Positions 27,175 through 35,622 of a stretch of 56,597 nucleotides of DNA are shown here, piece by piece (the stretch's first letter is position 1; every line of letters starts with the position of its first letter). Under the pieces are notes generated by a model. That model had not been told where the DNA came from. It did not search any database and saw only the letters and a list, made by a program, of their open reading frames with translations. Location: positions 1 through 56,597 of the forward strand of contig JAFGBL010000213.1 in the NCBI GenBank assembly GCA_016933115.1, written 5' to 3'. A program made the position numbers and the translations under genes. This DNA comes from Bacteroidales bacterium. Lineage in GTDB: Bacteria; Bacteroidota; Bacteroidia; Bacteroidales; JAADJA01.

Positions 27175-27654
27175 TTAGTCAATAGTCTCTTCCAAAAACT
27201 GCTTCAATATTTCCATTTGATATTTACCTTTGTACTGCCCGTATTGTGCTGCACCATAAACAAAAACCAACCCCAGAATTCCGAGTGGAATACTCCACAG
27301 AAAGGGTGCATCCATCCCGAGGCTCATTTGGATAACACCGTAAGAACCTCCAAAAAATGCCGATGTGAGAATCCCAACATAAAAAAACATGAACATGGTC
27401 CATATCTTCGGCTTGGGCCCCATCACGCCATAAATAATCGTCTCACCATCCTGCTCCCTCACCCACACGTGAAGTTCGGGGGTCCAGTATTGTTGCCTCT
27501 CCTTCGGAAACCGGATGAATGCGTGCTCTTGTACTACCTGTCCTTCAAGTGAAATTCCGCTTTCCTTGAGCTTGCTGGAAATTAAATTTAATACGACATC
27601 AGGATGTTTATTGGATATAATCCGGAATTTTGGCCTTAATCGCGTTGTGGGCAT
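27175..27654 (-). CDS. Conserved membrane protein, unknown function
   Basis: 159 residues from the ATG at 27654 (MPTTRLRPKF). The longer frame upstream is AT-rich Tyr/Ile/Leu sequence unlike a real N-terminus. The soluble N-terminal part (about 1-78) looks like an alpha/beta domain ending in HVWVREQDG. Two transmembrane segments follow (about 84-105 and 115-135). It interrupts the leucine cluster on the opposite strand. I do not recognise the family; the clear codon structure and membrane pattern argue for a real gene. Confidence 0.7.
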   Translation of the reverse strand: MPTTRLRPKFRIISNKHPDVVLNLISSKLKESGISLEGQVVQEHAFIRFPKERQQYWTPELHVWVREQDGETIIYGVMGPKPKIWTMFMFFYVGILTSAFFGGSYGVIQMSLGMDAPFLWSIPLGILGLVFVYGAAQYGQYKGKYQMEILKQFLEETID

Positions 27655-27801
27655 ATGGAACTGAATATTGATCGAAACAAAAATAGTAGATAAATAGATA
27701 TATAATAATCTATATTTATAGATATGTAGATAAAAAAACATAGAAAACTGACTCTCTCAAATTTTTTAAGGACAAAATTTCCAAAATGGTGAATTTTACA
27801 T

Positions 27802-27831
27802 TTTGGGATTTAACTCTTTTTCATAATTTAG
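27802..27831 (+). promoter_or_regulatory. Candidate promoter of the second half of the leucine cluster
   Basis: TTTG at 27802-27805 and TAATTTAG at 27824-27831, 18 bases apart. This matches the Bacteroidota -33/-7 pattern with one mismatch in the -7 box. It lies 41 bases before the acyl-CoA dehydrogenase start, so it would drive the four genes to 32908. Confidence 0.45.
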
Positions 27832-27871
27832 AGCGTTTTTATTCAAACTTTGTTAACCTTATAATTTAGAT

Positions 27872-29020
27872 ATGAATTTCGAATTGAGCGATGAACAAAA
27901 AATGATCCGTGAAACGGTTCGCGATTTTGCTGAAAGGGAGATCAAACCTGTGGCCAAAGAACTGGACGAAAAAGCTGAATTTTCTTATGATCTCACAAAA
28001 AAAATGGGTGAACTTGGATTGTTCGGTATGTACCTCCCCGAAAAGTATGGCGGTCAGGGATTAGACAACCTTTCATATATCATAGCTGTGGAAGAGATTG
28101 CCCGTATCGACGGATCACAAGCAGCCACTTTGGCGGCTCACAATTCCCTGGGAATAGGCCCGCTGTATTACTATGGAACCGAGGAACAAAAATTGAAATA
28201 CCTTCCTCAGCTTTGCACTGGTGAAGCCTTGTGGGGTTTCGGGCTGACAGAGCCCAATGCCGGCTCCGATTCCAGAGGAAGCAAAACAACTGCTGAATTA
28301 AATGCCGGAGAATGGATCATTAACGGTTCCAAAATTTTTATCACCAATGGATCATGCGACATTTCCATAGGCTCTACCGTTCAGGCAGTAACTAAGGTTT
28401 ATGACGATGGCAAAAAGGAATTTACAACCATTATTGTTGAAAAGGGGACTCCGGGGTTCAAGCAGGTTACAATGCATGGAAAAATGATGTGGCGGGCTTC
28501 TGATACTGCCGAACTCTATTTCGACGATTGCCGCGTTCCCGAAGGAAACCTGCTCGGTAAAATCGGGGAAGGATCACGCATTATGCTCAGTACCCTCGAC
28601 AACGGAAGGCTTTCCATTGCCGCAATGGGCCTGGGTTGTGCACAGGGCGCATTCGAACTGGCCATGCAATATGCACATGATCGAAAACAATTCGGCAAAC
28701 CCATTGTTAAATTCCAGGTAAACGCATTCAAGCTTGCCGATATGGCGACCAAGATCGAGCTTGCCAGGAATTTGCTCTACAAGGCTTGCTGGCTGAAAGA
28801 CAATGGAAAATCGTTTGCAAAAGAGTCGGCTATGTCGAAGCTTTATTGTTCGGAAATTGCAAGGGAAGTAGCGGACGAGGCAGTACAAATCCATGGTGGA
28901 TACGGTTTGATGAAGGATTACGATATTGAACGTTTTTACCGCGATCAGCGTTTATTGCAAATCGGCGAGGGAACTTCGGAAATACAACGCCTGGTTATAT
29001 CACGGCACATAGGATGTTAG
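27872..29020 (+). CDS. Acyl-CoA dehydrogenase of the leucine cluster (candidate isovaleryl-CoA dehydrogenase)
   Basis: 382 residues with the usual fold: FGLTEPNAGSDS, RKQFGKPI, and C-terminal QIGEGTSEIQ. The context (methylcrotonyl-CoA carboxylase, HMG-CoA lyase) calls for isovaleryl-CoA dehydrogenase, which would make 3-methylcrotonyl-CoA. But classic isovaleryl-CoA dehydrogenases have Ala in place of Glu366 (GAGTSEI) and carry the catalytic Glu on another helix. This protein keeps the short-chain-type Glu. It may therefore be a short/branched-chain enzyme acting on isovaleryl-CoA or on 2-methylbutyryl/isobutyryl-CoA. Its electron acceptor should be ETF. Confidence 0.9.
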   Translation: MNFELSDEQKMIRETVRDFAEREIKPVAKELDEKAEFSYDLTKKMGELGLFGMYLPEKYGGQGLDNLSYIIAVEEIARIDGSQAATLAAHNSLGIGPLYYYGTEEQKLKYLPQLCTGEALWGFGLTEPNAGSDSRGSKTTAELNAGEWIINGSKIFITNGSCDISIGSTVQAVTKVYDDGKKEFTTIIVEKGTPGFKQVTMHGKMMWRASDTAELYFDDCRVPEGNLLGKIGEGSRIMLSTLDNGRLSIAAMGLGCAQGAFELAMQYAHDRKQFGKPIVKFQVNAFKLADMATKIELARNLLYKACWLKDNGKSFAKESAMSKLYCSEIAREVADEAVQIHGGYGLMKDYDIERFYRDQRLLQIGEGTSEIQRLVISRHIGC

Positions 29021-29024
29021 GAAA

Positions 29025-29879
29025 ATGAATAAATTAAAAATTGTTGAGTCACCCAGGGATGCCATGCAAGGCTTAACCCGTTTTATCCCGACAGAGGATA
29101 AGGCCAGGTATATCAATGCCCTCCTGAAGGTTGGGTTTGATACTATTGACTTCGGCAGTTTTGTTTCACCCAAAGCCATTCCGCAACTCAGTGATACGGC
29201 CGAGGTTCTGAAAAAACTGGATCTGAACGGCGTGGATACTAAATTACTGGCTATTGTGGCGAATAAAAGGGGAGGTGAGGATGCCGCCCAATATGATGAA
29301 ATTAAATATATCGGCTTTCCATTTTCCATTTCCACTACCTTTTTAAGAAGGAATATCAATTCATCCATCGAGAAATCGGTGCAAACGGTAGAAGACTTGA
29401 TGGATATTTGCACCAGGTCGAATAAAGAGCTGGTGGTTTATATTTCCATGGCTTTTGGCAATCCTTACGGTGATGAGTGGAATTCTGATATCGTTTACGA
29501 CTGGGTATTCAGATTGCACGATATGGGTGTGCGCATTATTCCCCTTTCGGATACGGTAGGAATATCCACCAAAAAAAGTATTGCCATTTTATTTTCAACC
29601 CTGGTACCTGAATTTCCTGACATTGAGTTCGGTTTTCATTTACATACGACCATCCGGCACTGGTACCGTAAAGTGAATGCGGCATTTTTAAACGGATGCC
29701 AAAGGTTCGATACTGTTATCAATGGATTGGGGGGCTGTCCAATGGCTGAAAACCGTTTGGTTGGAAATTTAAGGACCAGTAATTTACTCGAATACTTTGA
29801 AATCAATTATGTCCCGGTAGAAATTGATGAAAAAGCTTTTGAAAAAGCCTACGAACTGGCTTTGGAAATTTTCCCGTAA
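29025..29879 (+). CDS. mvaB: Hydroxymethylglutaryl-CoA lyase
   Basis: 284 residues, 4 bases after the dehydrogenase stop. TIM-barrel HMG-CoA-lyase family: PRDAMQG (Arg11-Asp12, in place of the usual PRDGLQN), the metal-binding H-x-H (FGFHLHTT), and the catalytic loop GLGGCP with Cys238. It splits HMG-CoA into acetoacetate and acetyl-CoA, the last step of leucine carbon breakdown. The next gene activates acetoacetate, which supports the role. It is somewhat shorter than the usual 295-300 residues and diverged in the N-terminal motif. Confidence 0.85.
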   Translation: MNKLKIVESPRDAMQGLTRFIPTEDKARYINALLKVGFDTIDFGSFVSPKAIPQLSDTAEVLKKLDLNGVDTKLLAIVANKRGGEDAAQYDEIKYIGFPFSISTTFLRRNINSSIEKSVQTVEDLMDICTRSNKELVVYISMAFGNPYGDEWNSDIVYDWVFRLHDMGVRIIPLSDTVGISTKKSIAILFSTLVPEFPDIEFGFHLHTTIRHWYRKVNAAFLNGCQRFDTVINGLGGCPMAENRLVGNLRTSNLLEYFEINYVPVEIDEKAFEKAYELALEIFP

Positions 29880-29897
29880 ATTAGGGGGTCAGCGTTT

Positions 29898-31838
29898 ATG
29901 GAATATAAATTACTTTGGAAACCTACCGAACCTTATAAAAAGAATTCCAGGATGTATGGGTTTATGACCCGTATGGCCGAAAAATATCAGCTTGCCGATA
30001 ATGAATATTATACCATCCATCGCTGGAGTGTAAAACACCCTGAACAATTCTGGGCCGAAATCTGGGATTTTTGCAAAATTAAATATGCCAAAATATATGA
30101 TGAAGTTGTTGATGATCCTCAGAAAATGCCCGGAGCCGCGTGGTTCAGAGGTGCACGGCTAAATTTTACCGAAAATCTGCTTCGAAGAAAGGATGATCAT
30201 AAAGCGATTATATTTTGGGGAGAAGATACAATTCGAAGGGAATTGACCTATCATGAGCTATATGATGAGGTAACAAAAACAGCTGCCGGGTTAAGGCAAC
30301 TGGGAGTTAAAACAGGCGACCGTGTAGCTGCGTTTATGCCCAATATGCCTGAAACAATCATCGGAATGCTGGCTTCGGCTTCCATAGGCGCCATTTGGTC
30401 ATCCACTTCCCCTGATTTTGGTACTAAAGGAGTTCTCGACCGTTTCTCTCAAATTGAACCCAAAGTCATCATTGCTGCAGATGGATACTTCTACAAGGGT
30501 AAAAAGTTCAGTACCCAGGATAAGTTAAAAGAAATACTGGGCGATTTGCAAACCCTTGAGAAAGTAGTAATGGTTAATTATACCGGGCAACTTGATCTGC
30601 AAGCAATTCCAAAATCAATCAGTTGGGAAGACCTCTCACAGCCCACTAACCGGGAACTGAAATTCGAACAGCTTCCTTTTGATCATCCGCTTTATATCAT
30701 GTATTCCTCTGGTACGACCGGTTTACCCAAAAGTATTGTACATTCAGCCGGCGGGACACTGATTCAGCATTTGAAAGAATTGATCCTCCACAGCAATTTG
30801 GATGAAAACCAGACAATTTTTTATTACACAACTTGCGGTTGGATGATGTGGAACTGGTTTGTGAGCAGCCTGGCCGTTGGGGCTACCCTGGTTTTGTATG
30901 ATGGAAATCCTTTTTATCCCGGTCCGGATGCCTTGTTGAAAATGGCTGATGAACTGAATATTAATTTTTTCGGGACCAGTGCCAAATATATTGCATCACT
31001 CGAAGCAGCCGGAATAAAACCAAAGGAAATTTCCGGCTTCGATCACCTGAAAGTGATTGCTTCTACTGGATCGCCTCTGTTAAACGAAAGTTTTCAATAC
31101 GTATACCGCGACTGGAAAGAAGATGTACAACTTTCTTCAATCGCAGGCGGTACCGATATCATTTCCTGCTTTATGCTAAGTAATCCGACGTTGCCGGTTT
31201 ATGAAGGGGAGATCCAATGCAAAGGACTCGGGATGGATGTGGACTGTTTTGATGACTATGGAAGGTCTATGGTTGGAAAGTTGGGTGAACTGGTCTGTAA
31301 AACTGCTTTCCCGTGTATGCCAATTTATTTTTTGAATGATGCTGGGGGTGAAAAATATTTTAATTCGTACTTTAGCGATTATCCCGGTATTTGGAGGCAT
31401 GGTGATAATATAGTAATTAGTAGTCATGGTGGGATCACGATGTACGGACGATCGGATGCAACCCTTAACCCCCAGGGAGTGAGGATAGGAACAGCTGAAA
31501 TTTACAGGGTTATTGAAACCATGAATGAGATTGAAGATTCGGTTGTTATTGGTAAAAGGGAAGAGGGTGATGAGGTGGTGGTGTTGTTCGTGAAGTTGAA
31601 CATTGGTTACAAATTTGACAAGGAATTGGAGAATAAGATCAAATCTGCCATCCGAACCAATTGCAGCCCAAGGCATGTTCCGGCCATTATCAAGGAGGTA
31701 CCTGATATTCCTCATACCATCAATGGTAAAAAGGTGGAAATAGCCGTGAAAAAAATTATTCATGGAGAGGAAGTGAAGAACCGGGATGCTTTAGCCAACC
31801 CCGAAAGTCTCGAATTTTTCTATGATATTCTAAAATAA
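29898..31838 (+). CDS. aacS: Acetoacetyl-CoA synthetase
   Basis: 646 residues, the right length for this branch of the acyl-CoA synthetase superfamily. AMP-binding motif YSSGTTGLPK near 270, GGTDIISCF and IWRHGD...GRSDATLNPQGVRIGTAEIY near the C-terminus, and a GKKVE segment with the catalytic Lys region near 615. It activates the acetoacetate made by the upstream HMG-CoA lyase to acetoacetyl-CoA, letting a thiolase return it to acetyl-CoA. Start 18 bases after the lyase stop. Confidence 0.92.
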   Translation: MEYKLLWKPTEPYKKNSRMYGFMTRMAEKYQLADNEYYTIHRWSVKHPEQFWAEIWDFCKIKYAKIYDEVVDDPQKMPGAAWFRGARLNFTENLLRRKDDHKAIIFWGEDTIRRELTYHELYDEVTKTAAGLRQLGVKTGDRVAAFMPNMPETIIGMLASASIGAIWSSTSPDFGTKGVLDRFSQIEPKVIIAADGYFYKGKKFSTQDKLKEILGDLQTLEKVVMVNYTGQLDLQAIPKSISWEDLSQPTNRELKFEQLPFDHPLYIMYSSGTTGLPKSIVHSAGGTLIQHLKELILHSNLDENQTIFYYTTCGWMMWNWFVSSLAVGATLVLYDGNPFYPGPDALLKMADELNINFFGTSAKYIASLEAAGIKPKEISGFDHLKVIASTGSPLLNESFQYVYRDWKEDVQLSSIAGGTDIISCFMLSNPTLPVYEGEIQCKGLGMDVDCFDDYGRSMVGKLGELVCKTAFPCMPIYFLNDAGGEKYFNSYFSDYPGIWRHGDNIVISSHGGITMYGRSDATLNPQGVRIGTAEIYRVIETMNEIEDSVVIGKREEGDEVVVLFVKLNIGYKFDKELENKIKSAIRTNCSPRHVPAIIKEVPDIPHTINGKKVEIAVKKIIHGEEVKNRDALANPESLEFFYDILK

Positions 31839-31903
31839 TTCTTGTCATTTTTGTCATTCAAACTTTTAATCATTAGGAAATAACAACAACAAAATATCAA
31901 ATT

Positions 31904-32908
31904 ATGCAATATCCTAAAAAAGTAGTTATCGGAGACATTACAGTGCGGGACGGTTTCCAGCACGAAGAAAAATTTATCCCCACGGAAGCTAAATTATGGG
32001 TAGCCGAACAGCTTATACTGGCAGGTTTTAAACACATTGAGGTGTCGAACTTCGGCAATCCAAAAGGGATGCCCCAGTTCAGGGACGCAGACGAACTTTT
32101 TAAAAAAATAAGGAAAAGCAAAAAGTTAGAGGGTAAACTGGATGACGTGATGCTCACAGCCATAACAATCCGTGAAAAAGCAGTGGAAAGAGCCATACAG
32201 GCAAGGAAAGACGGTTATGGACCCGACAGGATTTTGTTGATGGTTTCGACCAGTGAATCACATCAAAAAACAAATTCAGGGATCGGCATTGATGAATACT
32301 GGAAGATGTGCGAAGAATGGGTAAAAAAAGCCAGGGATGCCGGTTTAAAGGTGAATGGTACCGTCAGTACCATCTGGGGCTGCCCCATTGAAGGCCCGAC
32401 AGATATGAAAAAGGCTATTGAGTTTACCAAACGATGGTTTGATATTGGGGCAACGGATGTGGAGCATGCTGATCACGACGGATCCGCTTCACCTGACCGT
32501 GTTTATGAATATTTTTCAATGTTGCTCGACAGTGTTGATAATCCCCACAAGCAAATCGCCCATTTCCATACTACCCGTGGCTGGGGAATGGCCAATGTAC
32601 TTGCCGCTTTACAGGCAGGAATGACCAACTATGAATCAACTATGGGTGGACTGGGCGGACAGCCGGCCAATTTTGTAGATGGCGTTCCGGTTCCGGGAAC
32701 CGGAGAATATTATTATAAGGATCCGCTGGAAGTGGGTCTGGTTTCTACAGAAGACATGGTGGTGATGATGGATGAAATGGGCATCGATACCGGACTGGAT
32801 GTGGATAAAGTGCTGGAGATCGGTAATATGGTAGAGCGGATCGTTGGCCGGAGATTAAGATCAGGATCAATTAAAAATGGCAGGATACCCAAACATATGA
32901 AGGGATAA
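31904..32908 (+). CDS. HMG-CoA-lyase-like / DRE-TIM metalloenzyme lacking the catalytic Cys
   Basis: 334 residues. The DRE-TIM fold is shown by VIGDITVRDGFQHEE at the start and by the metal site AHFHTTRGWG. It resembles HMG-CoA lyase, but the loop that carries the catalytic Cys reads GLGGQPAN, with Gln253 instead of Cys. A C-terminal extension (VERIVGRRLRSG) resembles that of related aldol/Claisen enzymes. It may act on another 3-hydroxy-3-methylacyl or carboxylated CoA ester, or split substrates without the Cys. Last gene of the cluster; a terminator-like palindrome follows. Confidence 0.8.
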   Translation: MQYPKKVVIGDITVRDGFQHEEKFIPTEAKLWVAEQLILAGFKHIEVSNFGNPKGMPQFRDADELFKKIRKSKKLEGKLDDVMLTAITIREKAVERAIQARKDGYGPDRILLMVSTSESHQKTNSGIGIDEYWKMCEEWVKKARDAGLKVNGTVSTIWGCPIEGPTDMKKAIEFTKRWFDIGATDVEHADHDGSASPDRVYEYFSMLLDSVDNPHKQIAHFHTTRGWGMANVLAALQAGMTNYESTMGGLGGQPANFVDGVPVPGTGEYYYKDPLEVGLVSTEDMVVMMDEMGIDTGLDVDKVLEIGNMVERIVGRRLRSGSIKNGRIPKHMKG

Positions 32909-32934
32909 ATAATTCATTTATTAATATTCCCACA

Positions 32935-32956
32935 GCCCTGACATTAATGTCAGGGC
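32935..32956. terminator. Perfect 22-base palindrome, terminator or REP-like element
   Basis: Self-complementary over 22 bases with arms gccctgacatt and aatgtcagggc, 27 bases after the HMG-CoA-lyase-like stop. A short T run follows at 32964-32967. It may end the leucine transcript or be half of a repeated palindrome pair with 33006-33036. Confidence 0.5.
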
Positions 32957-33005
32957 CGTCGATTTTGGCTGAGTTGAATTCATTAAATGCAGCTAAACAT
33001 ATATA

Positions 33006-33036
33006 ATCATCTGTTGACTTAAAGTCACCGGATGAT
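33006..33036. repeat. Near-perfect 31-base palindrome before the patatin gene
   Basis: Arms atcatctgttgactt and aagtcaccggatgat pair over 15 positions with one mismatch and one G-T pair around a single central base. Together with the palindrome 49 bases upstream it looks like a REP-type pair. No transposase is near. Confidence 0.45.
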
Positions 33037-33112
33037 TAAGAAGTACGAATCATTTTTCGTATCTTTACACCTTCATTCAATTAACTATAAACAATCTAAT
33101 CTTTTTACTACT

Positions 33113-34348
33113 ATGAAAATCACTGACTTTACTCAGCATCCTGAAGTAACTGGTATACTGAAGGATCTTAAAAATGAAAAAATTCACGAACACCAATTTT
33201 CGGATGTTTTGGATACGAACAACAATCAATATGTTGAATTAGTGCAGGAAGGCGGAGGCGTGCTGGGTGTGGCCCTGGTAGGCTATACCTATGTGTTAGA
33301 GCAAATGGGGCTGCGATTTTTCAGCCTGGCCGGGACTTCTGCCGGGTCCATCAATGCTATGATGCTGGCCGGAATGGGAGATACATCGCAAGCCAAATCT
33401 GAAAAAATCATCGATGCACTGGTCAATAAAAACCTGTATGATTTTGTAGATGGAAATAAGGATTCTAAGGATTTTATCGAAGCCCTGGTGGAAAAAGCCC
33501 GCCGGATCAAGCTGATCTGGAAAGGATGGCAGGTGATCGATGAAATCTATGATGACCTTGGGTTAAACCCGGGAAATGATTTTTTAAACTGGCTCACAAC
33601 CATCCTGTCCAATAACAATGTGAGAACAGTTAAGGACCTGCAGAATCAGTTCGGCAAACGGCCGGATAACTTAAAAATCAGGGCCGGTGTAGATAAAACA
33701 CTGGATGGTCTGGAACCCAGGCTGGCGATCATCACCGCAGATTTAACCACCGAAACCAAAGTGGAATTCCCGAGGATGTCTTCACTTTACTGGAGAAATA
33801 CCGATTCGGTAAATCCCGCATTGTTTGTCAGGGCTTCGATGTCGATTCCGTATTTTTTCAGCCCGTTAACCTTGAATAATCTGCCTTCGGGTGATCAGGC
33901 CAAAACCGACTGGGAAAATCTGGCGGGGTTTATAGGCAATGTTCCGTCCGAAGTAAAATTTGTCGATGGTGGTATCATGTCGAACTTCCCCATTGATGTT
34001 TTTCACAAGAAAAACTCCATCCCACGTTTGCCGACTTTCGGTGTGAGGCTCGGAATTGACCGGAACAAGGCCAATACTGTCGACAATCCTTTGAATCTGT
34101 TTGGAGCCATGTTTAATTCATTGCGACATCTACATGATTATGATTTTATTTTAAGGAATCCGGACTACAAATTGTTGATCCAGAAAATTGATATCGGCGA
34201 ACACGACTGGCTCAATTTTGCCATTTCGGACGATGCAAAAAAGGATTTGTTTGTAAGAGGTGCAAGGGCTGCCGCTGAGTTTCTGCGGAAGTTCGATTGG
34301 ATTCAATATAAGCAAGTAAGGGAACAGACCAAAGTTTATGTCGCCTGA
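33113..34348 (+). CDS. Patatin-like phospholipase
   Basis: 411 residues from ATG 33113 (MKITDFTQHP). The in-frame ATG at 33032 falls inside the palindrome region and adds an unlike segment. Patatin motifs: glycine-rich oxyanion loop QEGGGVLG (46-53), nucleophile GTSAG with Ser76, and DGG of the catalytic dyad (FVDGG, about 283-287). There is no signal peptide, so it should be cytoplasmic. Expected activity is acyl hydrolysis of lipids. It is longer than a minimal patatin domain, with inserted helices between 110 and 200. Transcribed alone. Confidence 0.9.
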   Translation: MKITDFTQHPEVTGILKDLKNEKIHEHQFSDVLDTNNNQYVELVQEGGGVLGVALVGYTYVLEQMGLRFFSLAGTSAGSINAMMLAGMGDTSQAKSEKIIDALVNKNLYDFVDGNKDSKDFIEALVEKARRIKLIWKGWQVIDEIYDDLGLNPGNDFLNWLTTILSNNNVRTVKDLQNQFGKRPDNLKIRAGVDKTLDGLEPRLAIITADLTTETKVEFPRMSSLYWRNTDSVNPALFVRASMSIPYFFSPLTLNNLPSGDQAKTDWENLAGFIGNVPSEVKFVDGGIMSNFPIDVFHKKNSIPRLPTFGVRLGIDRNKANTVDNPLNLFGAMFNSLRHLHDYDFILRNPDYKLLIQKIDIGEHDWLNFAISDDAKKDLFVRGARAAAEFLRKFDWIQYKQVREQTKVYVA

Positions 34349-34409
34349 TCACACGTGTCGGATGAAAATCCGGATACATAAAGTTGCTCCAGGATATCGA
34401 AAAGGGTAA

Positions 34410-35597
34410 TTATTTTTTGATTGCTTTTCCTTCGTATAGAATCAGTCCATCGGTATTTATAATGTTAATGAGGTAAATACCGGGTTTTAATACAGGTTTT
34501 ATTGTAGCTGAAGAAAATTCTTGAACAGTTGATTTAAACATTAATTTACCTGCCAGATCGAAAAGTCGGATTTGGATTGTTTCGTTCAAGGGATTTGTAA
34601 TTTCGAAATGTTGACCAAATGGATTTGGTGAGATATTTAAATCAATTTGTGAAATGAATTCCTTTTGATCCGAAGCAATGTCGATATTACCTGCGAAATA
34701 TATGATCGCTGCCAAAGAAGCTCTGGCCACCTGGAAAACATATTCCGGATCCAGGTTGGAAAGGCTGTCGTTGATCGAATGTGGATAGGGTGATTCGTTG
34801 GATTCATAAAATCCTGTAACCACATAGCCATTGAGCATGAATGGAACATAATCCGATCCGTAAGCATAATAAATCTGTGTGTTCAAATCCGAATATTGCT
34901 CTGTTAGTGTGGCCAGGGTATCGGTGAAGGCTGCCGATGCAGCATTGTTGCTATTGGGCGCCCACTCATCCCTCTCGCAGGTAATGGTATTGTTTACCTC
35001 GCCTGCAACGCCACCCACTTCATCGATATTAAATACCAGCCTGATGTCCATTTGTTGGGGAATAACAATACTGTCGACATAGTGGTAGCTGCCGATCAAA
35101 CCGAGTTCCTCAATTGTAAAATGGATGAATTTAATACTGTATTTTGTTTCGACGTTTGCCATTAATCTGGCAACTTCCAGAACTATGGCAGTACCGCTTC
35201 CGTTATCATTCACTCCCGGGCCATTGTAAGTGTCGTAATGGCCGTCCACGATCAGGTAAGTATCGGGGTAAACCATTCCGGGTTTAGTGACAATGATATT
35301 GTAAACGTGATTCGGGCCATAAAAAAATGAATCGACCTCAATACCCGAATAACCGTATAGCTGATGTTGTGCTATAATCCATTCGGCCGTCACATCCAGT
35401 GCCGGTGTTCCAACCTGCTTGATCCCCAGACTCTCAAATTTCTGCAGTTTTTGGTATATGGAATCATATTTGAGTTCATTCACTTTATCCATAATACTTG
35501 GATCAAATTCCTGGGCAGCTAGATTAATAAAAAGGAAAAGTAAACAAACCTTCGGCAAAAAAGAAATTGAAGCCAGAATGATGTATTTGAAATGCAT
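34410..35597 (-). CDS. Secreted M28-family zinc peptidase with T9SS sorting domain
   Basis: 395 residues. Signal peptide about 1-28. M28 zinc ligands are visible: His120 (DGHYDT), Asp131 (GVNDNGSG), catalytic Glu163 with ligand Glu164 (TIEELGL), Asp192 (NIDEVGG) and His273 (YPHSIND). The C-terminal 75 residues are a T9SS sorting domain (ISPNPFGQHFEI, PGIYLINI). It is likely an aminopeptidase exported to the surface or medium. It follows the M14 peptidase by 25 bases in the same direction, so the two form a peptide-degradation operon. Confidence 0.92.
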   Translation of the reverse strand: MHFKYIILASISFLPKVCLLFLFINLAAQEFDPSIMDKVNELKYDSIYQKLQKFESLGIKQVGTPALDVTAEWIIAQHQLYGYSGIEVDSFFYGPNHVYNIIVTKPGMVYPDTYLIVDGHYDTYNGPGVNDNGSGTAIVLEVARLMANVETKYSIKFIHFTIEELGLIGSYHYVDSIVIPQQMDIRLVFNIDEVGGVAGEVNNTITCERDEWAPNSNNAASAAFTDTLATLTEQYSDLNTQIYYAYGSDYVPFMLNGYVVTGFYESNESPYPHSINDSLSNLDPEYVFQVARASLAAIIYFAGNIDIASDQKEFISQIDLNISPNPFGQHFEITNPLNETIQIRLFDLAGKLMFKSTVQEFSSATIKPVLKPGIYLINIINTDGLILYEGKAIKK

Positions 35598-35622
35598 GAT
35601 TTAAAATTACAGTTTAATTAGT

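Noticed and set aside
33032-33112. Longer N-terminus for the patatin
   Set aside because: It would run through a palindrome and adds a segment unlike the family.
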